From the NCBI GenBank assembly GCA_002418005.1, contig DIDF01000071.1, forward strand, positions 853 through 39,379: 38,527 bases of DNA. The letters run 5' to 3'. The translations under genes were made by a program, and so were the position numbers. Below, one piece after another: positions 1 through 7,486 of the stretch. Under the pieces are notes generated by a model, which was not told where the DNA came from, searched no databases, and was given only the letters and a program-made list of their open reading frames with translations. Every line of letters begins with the position of its first letter. The first letter of the stretch is position 1. Source of the DNA: Lactobacillaceae bacterium UBA5807 (GTDB lineage Bacteria > Bacillota > Bacilli > Lactobacillales > Lactobacillaceae).

Positions 1-22
1 AAGAAAATCAGGAGGCAAAAAT
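1..22. repeat. Inverted repeat, left arm, at window edge
   Basis: Bases 1-22 are an exact reverse complement of bases 729-750. The right arm is the ribosome-binding region and first bases of the minus-strand dipeptidase gene, so the left arm reproduces that gene's Shine-Dalgarno region in the opposite orientation. The left arm begins at base 1, so the repeat may continue outside the window. It supplies the stop codon of the truncated dipeptidase. It could be a fold-back assembly artefact at a contig end, or one boundary of an invertible segment. Confidence 0.8.
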
Positions 23-730
23 ATGTCTAAAATTAAACGTTTTGCCAGTTTTGTCCGGGTTTAGATTATTTGTTTCAACGAAATTCTGGATATTTCTGGA
101 CCACATGAAATTATTTGGATCAGAGAAGTCGACTTCTTCGATGGCACTTTGATTGGCGATTACGACGTAGTCATCATCAGGAATTCTAACTGCGACCCAG
201 TTATGACCGCCGCCGGTTTCCATGTACCAAGCTTCATTTTTGTCGGCGAACAAGATACCATTTGATTCATCAGTGCCATAATACTCAATGATGTCTCCCA
301 AACGTTGAATTGCTTGACGGGCAGTTTTTACGTAGGGAAGCACGATGGTAATCATTGCTTCTTCACCGATCCCGTTTTTGACTAATGGATCGGCACCTAA
401 TACAAGGTCATTTGAGTAAGTGCTTTCAGTGGCACTCATGGCAACGCCGTACTCATTAATGCCGTTTTCTTCAAATACTCCAAACTTATCAGTCCATTCT
501 GGGGTTCCTGAATATTTAAATCTTGTTTTTGGCAAATTAATTTGGAAACCATTGTCTGGAGATTTAAAAATTTGTTCTGAAGTAAATTCTTTTCTTGGAT
601 GAATGACGTAATTTTTTGGCCAAGAACTTTTACTGTCCTCATTTCTAGCAATCATTATTGAACCATCAATGCTGGCATTTTTGCCAACAATCATGCTTGT
701 ACATGCTGAAAAATTTTTAAAAGGAATCAT
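8..730 (-). CDS. C69-family dipeptidase, truncated at the 3' end
   Basis: This encodes the N-terminal half of a C69 (PepD-type) dipeptidase, an N-terminal-nucleophile hydrolase that cleaves dipeptides in the cytoplasm. I place the start at base 730, because an AGGAGG Shine-Dalgarno sequence lies just upstream; longer in-frame starts have none. The product is 240 residues. Cys10, in Ser-Ala-Cys-Thr-Ser, fits the conserved nucleophile exposed by removal of a short propeptide, and the IDGS and ARNEDS motifs follow. Family members are usually about 470 residues, so roughly half is missing. The frame runs well to Phe-Arg-His-Ile-Phe, then meets the inverted repeat and stops two residues later. The family call is firm. 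Whether the truncation is real or an edge artefact cannot be decided here. Confidence 0.8.
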   Translation of the reverse strand: MIPFKNFSACTSMIVGKNASIDGSIMIARNEDSKSSWPKNYVIHPRKEFTSEQIFKSPDNGFQINLPKTRFKYSGTPEWTDKFGVFEENGINEYGVAMSATESTYSNDLVLGADPLVKNGIGEEAMITIVLPYVKTARQAIQRLGDIIEYYGTDESNGILFADKNEAWYMETGGGHNWVAVRIPDDDYVVIANQSAIEEVDFSDPNNFMWSRNIQNFVETNNLNPDKTGKTFNFRHIFAS

Positions 731-750
731 TTTTGCCTCCTGATTTTCTT
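729..750. repeat. Inverted repeat, right arm
   Basis: This is the partner of bases 1-22, with 22 of 22 bases matching in inverted orientation. On the minus strand it contains the AGGAGG-type Shine-Dalgarno sequence of the C69 dipeptidase and the first two bases of its ATG, so this copy has an obvious function. The match stops one base into the third position of the start codon. Confidence 0.85.
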
Positions 751-813
751 TAATCAAACACAGTAATTTTAACATTTTTCCAGAACTCTCGATAAAAAAC
801 ACCTCATTTAAAA

Positions 814-842
814 TTGTAATCACATAAAGATTAGGCTATAAT
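814..842 (+). promoter_or_regulatory. Promoter for the tautomerase gene
   Basis: A -35 element TTGTAA (814-819) and a perfect -10 element TATAAT (837-842) are separated by 17 bases. The start codon follows 32 bases after the -10. Confidence 0.7.
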
Positions 843-874
843 TTGCTTAATAAATTTTTTGGAGGTATTTTGAA

Positions 875-1063
875 ATGCCAATTGTAAACATTCATTTGAT
901 TGCTGGTCGTACACAAGACCAATTGAAAAATTTGGTAAAAGACGTGACTGATGCGGTTGTTAAGGATACTGGCGCTCCTGCAGAACACGTTCACGTAATT
1001 TTGAGTGAAATGGAAAAGAATCGTTATAGTGTCGGTGGTACTTTAAAAAGCGACGAAAAATAA
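875..1063 (+). CDS. 4-oxalocrotonate tautomerase family protein
   Basis: This is a 62-residue protein of the 4-oxalocrotonate tautomerase superfamily, a length typical of the family. It begins Met-Pro-Ile-Val, and removal of Met exposes Pro1, the catalytic base of these keto-enol tautomerases. The rest has the expected beta-alpha-beta pattern, with a His-Val-His-Val-Ile-Leu strand near residues 39-44. A GGAGG ribosome-binding site lies just upstream. The gene is monocistronic, with its own promoter and a strong terminator. Lactic acid bacteria often carry such a protein, and its natural substrate is usually unknown. The family is clear, but no specific reaction can be assigned. Confidence 0.9.
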   Translation: MPIVNIHLIAGRTQDQLKNLVKDVTDAVVKDTGAPAEHVHVILSEMEKNRYSVGGTLKSDEK

Positions 1064-1071
1064 CTTTCATT

Positions 1072-1111
1072 AATACTGGAATAGAAGAGCATTCTATTCC
1101 AGTATTTTTTT
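1072..1111 (+). terminator. Intrinsic terminator after the tautomerase gene
   Basis: A perfect 15-bp stem (1072-1086 with 1092-1106) has a 5-base loop and runs into a T tract to base 1111. It separates the tautomerase gene from glpK. Confidence 0.92.
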
Positions 1112-1118
1112 GTCTAAA

Positions 1119-1148
1119 TTGGTTTCCTTTTCGCTTGTATTGTATAAT
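1119..1148 (+). promoter_or_regulatory. Promoter for glpK
   Basis: A perfect -10 element TATAAT lies at 1143-1148, with TTGGTT at 1119-1124 as a -35, 18 bases apart. I see no obvious catabolite-response element beside it. Confidence 0.6.
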
Positions 1149-1193
1149 TACATCTAGCATATTTATCGAAAATTTATGAATGGAGAAACTATA

Positions 1194-2711
1194 ATGGCTG
1201 ACGAGCAATACATAATGGCGATTGATGAAGGCACGACAAGTACACGGGCAATTCTTTTTAACCATAATGGGGAAATTGCTGGCCAATCTCAACATGAATT
1301 TAAGCAGTATTTCCCTCATTCTGGTTGGGTAGAACATGATGCTAATCAAATTTGGAGTGCTGTTCAAACGGTAATCTCAGAATGTTTAATTAACGCTGAA
1401 GTTCCTCCTTATAAAGTTCGGGGGATTGGGATTACAAATCAAAGAGAGACAACCATACTATGGGATAAGAATACTGGTAAGCCAGTTTACCATGCGATTG
1501 TTTGGCAGTCTAAGCAGACCAGCAGTTTGGCGGATCAATTAAAAGCTAAGGATTACGGCGATTTAATTCACCAAAAAACTGGTTTAATAATTGATTCCTA
1601 TTTTTCGGCCACTAAAATTCAATGGATTTTAAATAACGTTTCTGGTGCTAGGCAAAAGGCAGAGAATGGTGATCTTTTATTTGGCACGATTGATTCTTGG
1701 ATTCTTTGGAAATTGACAGATGGCAAAGTTCATGCGACTGATTACACCAATGCCAGTCGGACTATGCTTTTTAACATTCATACTTTAAAGTGGGATGACG
1801 AGATTTTAAAACTTTTAAACATTCCTAAAAGTATGCTTCCACAAGTTAAGCCTTCCTCTGGAATCTTTGGTTATACGGCCGGTTTTAATTTTTCTGGAGT
1901 ACAAGTTCCAATTGCCGGGATTGCTGGTGATCAGCAATCCGCTTTGTTTGGTCAAATGGCATACAAAAAAGGCGACATTAAGAATACCTATGGAACTGGC
2001 GCATTTATTGTTATGAATACTGGTAATATTCCCACTTTATCAAAACGAGGGTTATTAACTACCATTGCTTACGGTTTAAAAGATCAGGTAAATTACGCTT
2101 TGGAGGGAAGTATTTTTGTTGCCGGATCAGCAGTTCAATGGCTTAGAGACGGTATGAAGTTAATTGACAGTGCGAAAGAGTCCGAGAAATTGGCCCAAGA
2201 AGCTAGTGATTCGGATTCCATTTATGTTGTTCCGGCATTTACCGGACTTGGAGCTCCATACTGGAATCAAAACGCTAGAGGAGCAGTTTTTGGCCTCACT
2301 AGAAGCACGACCAAATCCCAGTTTGTGAAGGCTACTCTTGATTCGCTTGCCTATCAAACTAAAGATGTTATTGATACCATGGTTAAGGAAACTGGGCTAA
2401 ATTTAAACAAATTAGCTGTTGATGGTGGGGCAGCAAGAAATGGGTATTTAATGCAATTTCAAGCGGATATTTTAAACACCGAGATTGTTAGAGCTCCAAT
2501 TTCGGAAACAACTGCTTTAGGGGTAGCATTTTTAGCTGGTTTAGCGGTAGGTTTTTGGCGTAATATGGATGACATTAAACAAACTGCTAAAAAAAGCACA
2601 ATTTTTAAACCAAAAATGACAGAAGATCGCCGCAAAGTATTGTATCAGGGATGGCAAAATGCCATCGAGGCAACAGTTCAGTTTCATCCTACTGATGAAC
2701 AAGATGATTAG
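1194..2711 (+). CDS. glpK: Glycerol kinase
   Basis: This cytoplasmic FGGY-family kinase phosphorylates glycerol to glycerol 3-phosphate using ATP. The start is the ATG at 1194, since a TGGAGA Shine-Dalgarno sequence lies 8 bases upstream; an in-frame ATG at 1176 overlaps that site. The product is 505 residues, normal for GlpK. Visible motifs are Asp-Glu-Gly-Thr-Thr-Ser near residue 11, ITNQRETT at 80-87, the IAGDQQSALFGQ nucleotide region at 243-254, and VDGGAARN near the C-terminus. Most Gram-positive GlpK proteins carry a His at about position 232 that is phosphorylated by HPr; here residue 232 is Asn, in Phe-Asn-Phe-Ser-Gly. No glpD or glpF lies beside it. The enzyme call is secure. Confidence 0.96.
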   Translation: MADEQYIMAIDEGTTSTRAILFNHNGEIAGQSQHEFKQYFPHSGWVEHDANQIWSAVQTVISECLINAEVPPYKVRGIGITNQRETTILWDKNTGKPVYHAIVWQSKQTSSLADQLKAKDYGDLIHQKTGLIIDSYFSATKIQWILNNVSGARQKAENGDLLFGTIDSWILWKLTDGKVHATDYTNASRTMLFNIHTLKWDDEILKLLNIPKSMLPQVKPSSGIFGYTAGFNFSGVQVPIAGIAGDQQSALFGQMAYKKGDIKNTYGTGAFIVMNTGNIPTLSKRGLLTTIAYGLKDQVNYALEGSIFVAGSAVQWLRDGMKLIDSAKESEKLAQEASDSDSIYVVPAFTGLGAPYWNQNARGAVFGLTRSTTKSQFVKATLDSLAYQTKDVIDTMVKETGLNLNKLAVDGGAARNGYLMQFQADILNTEIVRAPISETTALGVAFLAGLAVGFWRNMDDIKQTAKKSTIFKPKMTEDRRKVLYQGWQNAIEATVQFHPTDEQDD

Positions 2712-2725
2712 TTATTCAATTTTTC

Positions 2726-2734
2726 TGTTATAAT
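2726..2734 (+). promoter_or_regulatory. Extended -10 promoter upstream of rsmF-like gene
   Basis: The sequence TGTTATAAT is a perfect extended -10 element (TGn plus TATAAT at 2729-2734). Transcription would begin near 2741, giving a leader of about 175 bases before the methyltransferase gene that contains the hairpin at 2794-2833. There is no good -35. Confidence 0.5.
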
Positions 2735-2793
2735 ATTTTGTTCAAAAGTAACAATTTTTTATGTTTTCTTTTTAGGATCTTTGGTTTGCCAAG

Positions 2794-2833
2794 AAAACGG
2801 CAGTCAACCTCAGTACTGGTTAACTGCCGTTTT
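2794..2833 (+). terminator. Hairpin between glpK and rsmF-like gene, terminator or attenuator
   Basis: An 11-bp outer stem (2794-2804 with 2823-2833) encloses a 4-bp inner stem (AACC with GGTT), so the hairpin is long and strong. Its 3' arm ends in four T residues and is not followed by a longer T tract, so termination may be partial. It probably ends glpK transcripts. It also lies within any transcript from the extended -10 promoter at 2726, so it could act as a leader attenuator or the end of a short RNA. Confidence 0.6.
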
Positions 2834-2916
2834 CGGAAATTTAATAATAATATTTTTAAAAGGTTTTATAAATCAAAGATCAAATAGTTTTTTTGAGAAA
2901 GGGCATTAAGATCAAA

Positions 2917-4278
2917 ATGAAATTGCCAGCTGATTTTCAAACTAAATATACTAAACTTTTGGGTGACCAAGCAACGGATTTTTTGAGGAGCTTTTCTGAG
3001 CCTTCTACTCATGGATTTCGAATTAATCCTTTAAAACCTGCAAATACAATCCATATTGACGAGTCTCATCCTACCGCTCACTGTAAATTTGGCTTTTATG
3101 GGGAAGTTGATGGAAAAAGTCCCGAACATACTGCTGGGTTGGTCTACAGTCAAGAACCCAGTGCAATGTATGTTGGCGAGGTTGCCCATCCCTCTGCCAA
3201 TGAAAAGGTGCTTGACCTTTGTGCTGCGCCTGGTGGGAAAACTACTCATTTAGGTAGTTACATGAAAAATACTGGGTTGTTGGTTGCCAACGAAATTGAT
3301 TCAAAACGAGCAAAAGTGCTCGTTGAAAATGTTGAGAGATTTGGTTTTAAAAACACGATTGTTACCAATACTGATCCAGAAAAAATGGCCAAAACTTTAC
3401 CAAATTATTTTGACCGCCTTTTAGTTGATGCTCCTTGTTCTGGGGAAGGAATGTTTCGAAAAGATCCTGATGCCACTAAGTACTGGAATATTGATTATCC
3501 AAAAAAGTGTGCTAAACGGCAAAAAGAAATATTAACCGAGGCAGTTAAAAATTTACGACCGGGAGGAACTTTGATTTATTCTACATGTACCTTTTCTCCT
3601 GAAGAAGATGAGCAAATAATTTCATGGCTTGTTAAAGAGCACCACTTTATTATTTTGCCAATTAAAAAGTTTCCAGGCATGGATAGTGGCCGTCCCGATT
3701 GGTCGGATAATAATCCAGAGTTAACAAAATGTGTTAGAATTTTTCCTCACCATTTTCAAGGGGAGGGCCACTTTATTGCTAAACTTCAAAAGCCAGAAAA
3801 AGAAATTCAGTTTAGAGGGCCCAAACCGATCACTAAAAATCCGAATATAAATAAAATGAATTCTGAACAGATGGAATTATGGGCTAATTTTGCTAACGGA
3901 AGATTTTCAAAGGATTTATCAGCTAACTTAGTGGTCTTTAAAAATAATTTATATTCAGTACCTGATGACACTCCTGATTTTGGTAAAATAAGAATAGTTC
4001 GTTTAGGTTTGGAAATGGGTGAATTTAAGAAGAGTCGGTTTGAACCTAGTTATGGGTTAGCTTTATCCGAAGAGGTTTTTAATTCAAATTCAAAAATTGA
4101 AATCAGTTTTGATGAGTGGAAAAAATATGTTCATGGAGATACTTTTTCTGTTAGTGGCGCTGACAATAAAAAAGGTTGGTATCTTTTAACCTTTAAAGCA
4201 TTGCCAATTGGATTTGGTAAACTTGTGGGCAACACAATCAAGAACTTTTTCCCAAAGGGATTAAGATATATGGTTTAA
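2917..4278 (+). CDS. RsmF-like rRNA (cytosine-5) methyltransferase
   Basis: This is an NSUN/RsmF-family, S-adenosylmethionine-dependent m5C RNA methyltransferase. I start it at the ATG at 2917, giving 453 residues; an upstream TTG at 2893 has no ribosome-binding site. The N-terminal part is RNA-binding. The methyltransferase core shows the SAM loop Asp-Leu-Cys-Ala-Ala-Pro-Gly-Gly-Lys-Thr. It also has the Pro-Cys-Ser-Gly motif, as VDAPCSGEGMF, and the catalytic Thr-Cys of YSTCTFSPEEDE. The C-terminal 150 residues match the RsmF-type accessory region often annotated with this family in lactobacilli. It stands alone between two terminators. The m5C chemistry is clear, but the exact rRNA position modified is inferred only from family naming. 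Confidence 0.88.
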   Translation: MKLPADFQTKYTKLLGDQATDFLRSFSEPSTHGFRINPLKPANTIHIDESHPTAHCKFGFYGEVDGKSPEHTAGLVYSQEPSAMYVGEVAHPSANEKVLDLCAAPGGKTTHLGSYMKNTGLLVANEIDSKRAKVLVENVERFGFKNTIVTNTDPEKMAKTLPNYFDRLLVDAPCSGEGMFRKDPDATKYWNIDYPKKCAKRQKEILTEAVKNLRPGGTLIYSTCTFSPEEDEQIISWLVKEHHFIILPIKKFPGMDSGRPDWSDNNPELTKCVRIFPHHFQGEGHFIAKLQKPEKEIQFRGPKPITKNPNINKMNSEQMELWANFANGRFSKDLSANLVVFKNNLYSVPDDTPDFGKIRIVRLGLEMGEFKKSRFEPSYGLALSEEVFNSNSKIEISFDEWKKYVHGDTFSVSGADNKKGWYLLTFKALPIGFGKLVGNTIKNFFPKGLRYMV

Positions 4279-4333
4279 AAAAGAGTTTATATGAAATCAT
4301 GAGGCGCACTCTAATTTCATATAAACTCTTTTT
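4278..4333. terminator. Bidirectional terminator between rsmF-like gene and fni
   Basis: A perfect 20-bp stem (4278-4297 with 4314-4333) has a 16-base loop. It starts with five A and ends with five T, so it can terminate both converging transcripts. It overlaps the stop codon of fni. Confidence 0.93.
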
Positions 4334-5366
4334 AATACTCAATATTTCTTTGATTAACAAAGTTTTTTAAGTTTTGTGACAAAAGGAGTTTATGCTTCTT
4401 TAAGCTTTTTAGGTTCAAACAGTTAAGCATGACCATAATTGCTTTTAAACCATAAATCCAATTATTTACCAAATCAATAATTTCTTCATCACTATTGTGG
4501 TAGATCAAGTGAAGAAATTTACCAGCCATACCGCAAGCACTAGCCCCTAAAGAAAGACATTTTGCCATATCAAGTGGGTTGGTAATTCCCCCAGAAGCAA
4601 TGATTTCAAAACTTTTAAGAAATTTTTGGCTTTCCAATAAAGACTCTGGAGTAGTTAAACCCCAATTTTTGAGATAATTCATGTCCTTATTAGGACGACG
4701 AAAGTTTTCAATTTTTGCAAAATTGGTTCCACCTACACCAGATATATTGACTATCGAAATCCCAGATTGTCGTAATTGATCCATAGTTTCAGAATTCATT
4801 CCAAAACCAACTTGTTTGACAATTACGGGAACCGAAACATTTTGCTTAATTGCCTTAATATTATTTAGAAAGTCAAAGTTTCGACTGCCTTCAGGCATTA
4901 TGAGTTCCTGTGCTGGGTTGACGTGAATTTCCAGGGCGTCAGCTTCTATCATATTTATTGCTTTTTGAGCTTGGCTAGGATTTTTATCAGCGCCAATGTT
5001 TGCAAATATAATCCCAGCTGGGTTTGTTTTTCTAACAATTTTAAATGAATCGGCCGTTTGTGGTTCATTGATTCCGACACTTTGAGAACCAACAGCCATT
5101 GCCAGGCCAGTTTTGGCTGCAATTTTTGCCAGGCGGTAGTTAATTTTTTTAGTAGTTTCACTTCCACCAGAAATTGCTTCAATGTAAAAGGGAATATTAA
5201 GTTGGAGTCCACCAATTTTTGTGGAAATATCAACATCATTTATCCCGATTTTTGGTAGGCCAAAGTCAACAAAACGGAGGCTTTTAAAGAAATCCTCCGA
5301 TGGATTATAAAACTTTTCCGCCAACGAAACGTGTTCGTCTTTTCGATGTGAATGTTTTGAAGGCAT
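4332..5366 (-). CDS. fni: Isopentenyl-diphosphate delta-isomerase, type 2
   Basis: This FMN- and NADPH-dependent isomerase interconverts isopentenyl and dimethylallyl diphosphate, the last step before prenyl chain building. At 344 residues it is a normal length. The type 2 signature is visible: His-Arg-Lys-Asp-Glu-His near the N-terminus, QSVGINEP around residue 95, the VNISGVGGTNFAKIE substrate and flavin region, and the phosphate-binding ASGGI followed by ACGMAG. A GGAG Shine-Dalgarno sequence precedes the ATG. It is the last gene of the mevalonate operon, 9 bases after pmvk. The C-terminal 45 residues are basic and slightly divergent, but the frame is intact. Confidence 0.95.
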   Translation of the reverse strand: MPSKHSHRKDEHVSLAEKFYNPSEDFFKSLRFVDFGLPKIGINDVDISTKIGGLQLNIPFYIEAISGGSETTKKINYRLAKIAAKTGLAMAVGSQSVGINEPQTADSFKIVRKTNPAGIIFANIGADKNPSQAQKAINMIEADALEIHVNPAQELIMPEGSRNFDFLNNIKAIKQNVSVPVIVKQVGFGMNSETMDQLRQSGISIVNISGVGGTNFAKIENFRRPNKDMNYLKNWGLTTPESLLESQKFLKSFEIIASGGITNPLDMAKCLSLGASACGMAGKFLHLIYHNSDEEIIDLVNNWIYGLKAIMVMLNCLNLKSLKKHKLLLSQNLKNFVNQRNIEY

Positions 5367-5375
5367 TTTTTCTCC

Positions 5376-6473
5376 TTACTTAATATCTAAAACTTCATGG
5401 ACGTTGAGTGGCAGACTGGTTATTCCAGATTTTTCCCATTCACTTAGCAAGTTTGAAACATCTTTATCTTTGTTGATAATCACTATTCCACAATCACCAC
5501 CACCTGCTCCTGAAGACTTAGCTGCTGCTTCATGTTTGATAGCAATATCACACATTTTTTTCAAAGTTGGGGTTTCAATTTTTACCTTTGTAAATTGAGC
5601 CAGATCATTTAAAATTTGTCGATTCTTTTGAATACCATTTTGAATTTCTGATAGTTGGCGATTCTCAAAACCCTTAATCAAGTCCTCTAAACATTTCCTT
5701 GAATCAGCCAGAAATTTAAGATATTTTTCATTTTCCTGCTGGTTTTCTCCTTTATGAAACATAACTTTATCGACTAAATGAGAAGTTGATGCTGGACTGC
5801 CAGTCCAACCAATCAATAATTTCAAGTTACTTGGAGGAGTTAACTGTTTAATTTTAAGTCCAGGCCATTTTTGGTTAATTAGATCTTGTAAAGTGGTGGA
5901 CTTTCTAGCGGATGACAGCCAGTCCCGATCAAAAGAATTATAGGCAATCCAACCGCCATAAACGCTGGCGGCAATATCGCCCAAAGAACCATTGCCCTGG
6001 ACATCAAAATGGGCAATTGCTGAAAGTTTAAATAATTGGTTCTTGGAAAGGGGAAGATCATAAAATTCACAGAGGGCGCGAATTGTGGCGACAGTAACTG
6101 CAGCAGAAGAACCCAGACCGTACTTCTTCCCATTTGGGCTATCTAAATCACTATTAACCTTTAGATTATAAACGGACATTGCTCTTCCTAGAGATTGAGC
6201 ATATTGTTCTGTTAATTTTATTGCTGAAAGGATGTAATTAAAAGTATTGTCACGGGTATCAAGAATCATTTGATCACCATTTCTACGCCAAGAAACGTAA
6301 TCCTCACTATACTGCTTAGAGATTATTTTCCCAAATGATTCGCTCTTTTCAATTTGAACTGTTACAAATTGATCTAAAGCAACGATGATTGATGGGAAAC
6401 CTGTTTCCACTACGGCGTATTCACCCGCTATATAAAGTTTTCCGGGAGCTTTAACGGTAATCACAACTTTCAT
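5376..6473 (-). CDS. Phosphomevalonate kinase
   Basis: This GHMP kinase converts 5-phosphomevalonate to 5-diphosphomevalonate with ATP (the gene is often called mvaK2). I choose the ATG at 6473, because a GGAAAGGAA Shine-Dalgarno sequence is immediately upstream; an ATG six codons earlier would place that site inside the gene. The product is 365 residues. The N-terminal KAPGKLYIAGEYAVV region, the ATP-binding loop Gly-Leu-Gly-Ser-Ser-Ala-Ala-Val, and the C-terminal SGAGGGDCGIV motif are all present. It lies 26 bases downstream of mvaD and 9 bases before fni in one transcript. Confidence 0.95.
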   Translation of the reverse strand: MKVVITVKAPGKLYIAGEYAVVETGFPSIIVALDQFVTVQIEKSESFGKIISKQYSEDYVSWRRNGDQMILDTRDNTFNYILSAIKLTEQYAQSLGRAMSVYNLKVNSDLDSPNGKKYGLGSSAAVTVATIRALCEFYDLPLSKNQLFKLSAIAHFDVQGNGSLGDIAASVYGGWIAYNSFDRDWLSSARKSTTLQDLINQKWPGLKIKQLTPPSNLKLLIGWTGSPASTSHLVDKVMFHKGENQQENEKYLKFLADSRKCLEDLIKGFENRQLSEIQNGIQKNRQILNDLAQFTKVKIETPTLKKMCDIAIKHEAAAKSSGAGGGDCGIVIINKDKDVSNLLSEWEKSGITSLPLNVHEVLDIK

Positions 6474-6499
6474 TTCCTTTCCTAACTGCATTCATATTT

Positions 6500-7486
6500 C
6501 TATTCATAAGTTACGCCACTGCCGGGCTTTGCGACAATCACTCGATTTTTGTCAAATATTTTTTCAAAATATTTAGAAATTATCGAGACATTTTTTTCTT
6601 TGCAAATAATTTTTACGTTTGGGCCTGCGTCAATAGTGTAGTAACATTCAATTCCTTTTTCCCTTAGTTGTTTTACCGAATTTATTATTCTTAAAGTAGC
6701 TTCATTGAAGTATAAAATACTTGGATCCGAACTCATAGTCAAGGCATGCATTCTCATTGCGTTAAGTTCACTAATGTGGCCAAGTGTGGAAAAATCATTA
6801 TTAAGAAGGGTGATTTTTACCGCAGCTAGATCATGTTTTACTAACTGGATCCATGACTTATAGTAAGGTGATGTTTGGACCGAAAGGCGCATTGCTTTTC
6901 GACTTGAGAATTTTTTGGGAGAAGTTTTTATTGTGAGGGCAACAATTCGAATATCATTAATTAAATCACTTTTTAATGGCATCGCATAAGAACTTTCATC
7001 GTCTTGGCCAGCAATCCATTCGACAAACCCGCCGAATATTGATCTACAAGCAGACCCGGATCCTCTTCGAGCCAGCTGGGATAATTGCTTTTTATTTAAG
7101 CTCAGTCCGGCCGCCCTGCTTGAGGCTGCTGCCAGAGCAGCAAACGCTGAAGCAGAGGACGCTAATCCGGCGGCATAAGGCACGTGGTTAAAAGAACTGA
7201 CTTCTGCAGGTAAGTTAATGTGGGCTTTTTTTCTTACAATGTTTAAAAACGAATGGATCTTTTGCCAATTCTTTTGATTAACTAATTGGTTGTCAATTTT
7301 AATTGTATCTGTTTTTAGACCTTTACTAAAGGATACGGTGGTTTCAGTATAGAAATGGTCCAGCGTCAGAGATAAACTTCCAGTTTGGGGGATAATTAAA
7401 TCTTCGTCTTTTTTACCCCAATACTTTACTAAGGCAATATTTGTATGAGCTTTTGCGGTTACCTGGTTACTTGACGGCGTCGCCAT
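6500..7486 (-). CDS. mvaD: Diphosphomevalonate decarboxylase
   Basis: This enzyme catalyses ATP-dependent decarboxylation of 5-diphosphomevalonate to isopentenyl diphosphate. It is a GHMP-superfamily protein of 328 residues. The start at 7486 follows a GGAGGAAA ribosome-binding site and overlaps the end of mvk by 20 bases, which suggests coupled translation; a possible ATG 24 bases upstream swallows that site. Family features are TNIALVKYWGKKD near residue 20, the ATP loop GLASSASAFAALA, GSGSACRSIFGGFVEW, and the Asp-Ala-Gly-Pro-Asn-Val motif near the C-terminus that contains the catalytic Asp. Confidence 0.95.
   Translation of the reverse strand: MATPSSNQVTAKAHTNIALVKYWGKKDEDLIIPQTGSLSLTLDHFYTETTVSFSKGLKTDTIKIDNQLVNQKNWQKIHSFLNIVRKKAHINLPAEVSSFNHVPYAAGLASSASAFAALAAASSRAAGLSLNKKQLSQLARRGSGSACRSIFGGFVEWIAGQDDESSYAMPLKSDLINDIRIVALTIKTSPKKFSSRKAMRLSVQTSPYYKSWIQLVKHDLAAVKITLLNNDFSTLGHISELNAMRMHALTMSSDPSILYFNEATLRIINSVKQLREKGIECYYTIDAGPNVKIICKEKNVSIISKYFEKIFDKNRVIVAKPGSGVTYE

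Noticed and set aside
960..1367. Open frame of 135 codons on the minus strand across the tautomerase and glpK start
   Set aside because: It is antisense to two clear genes and a strong terminator, with no family resemblance.
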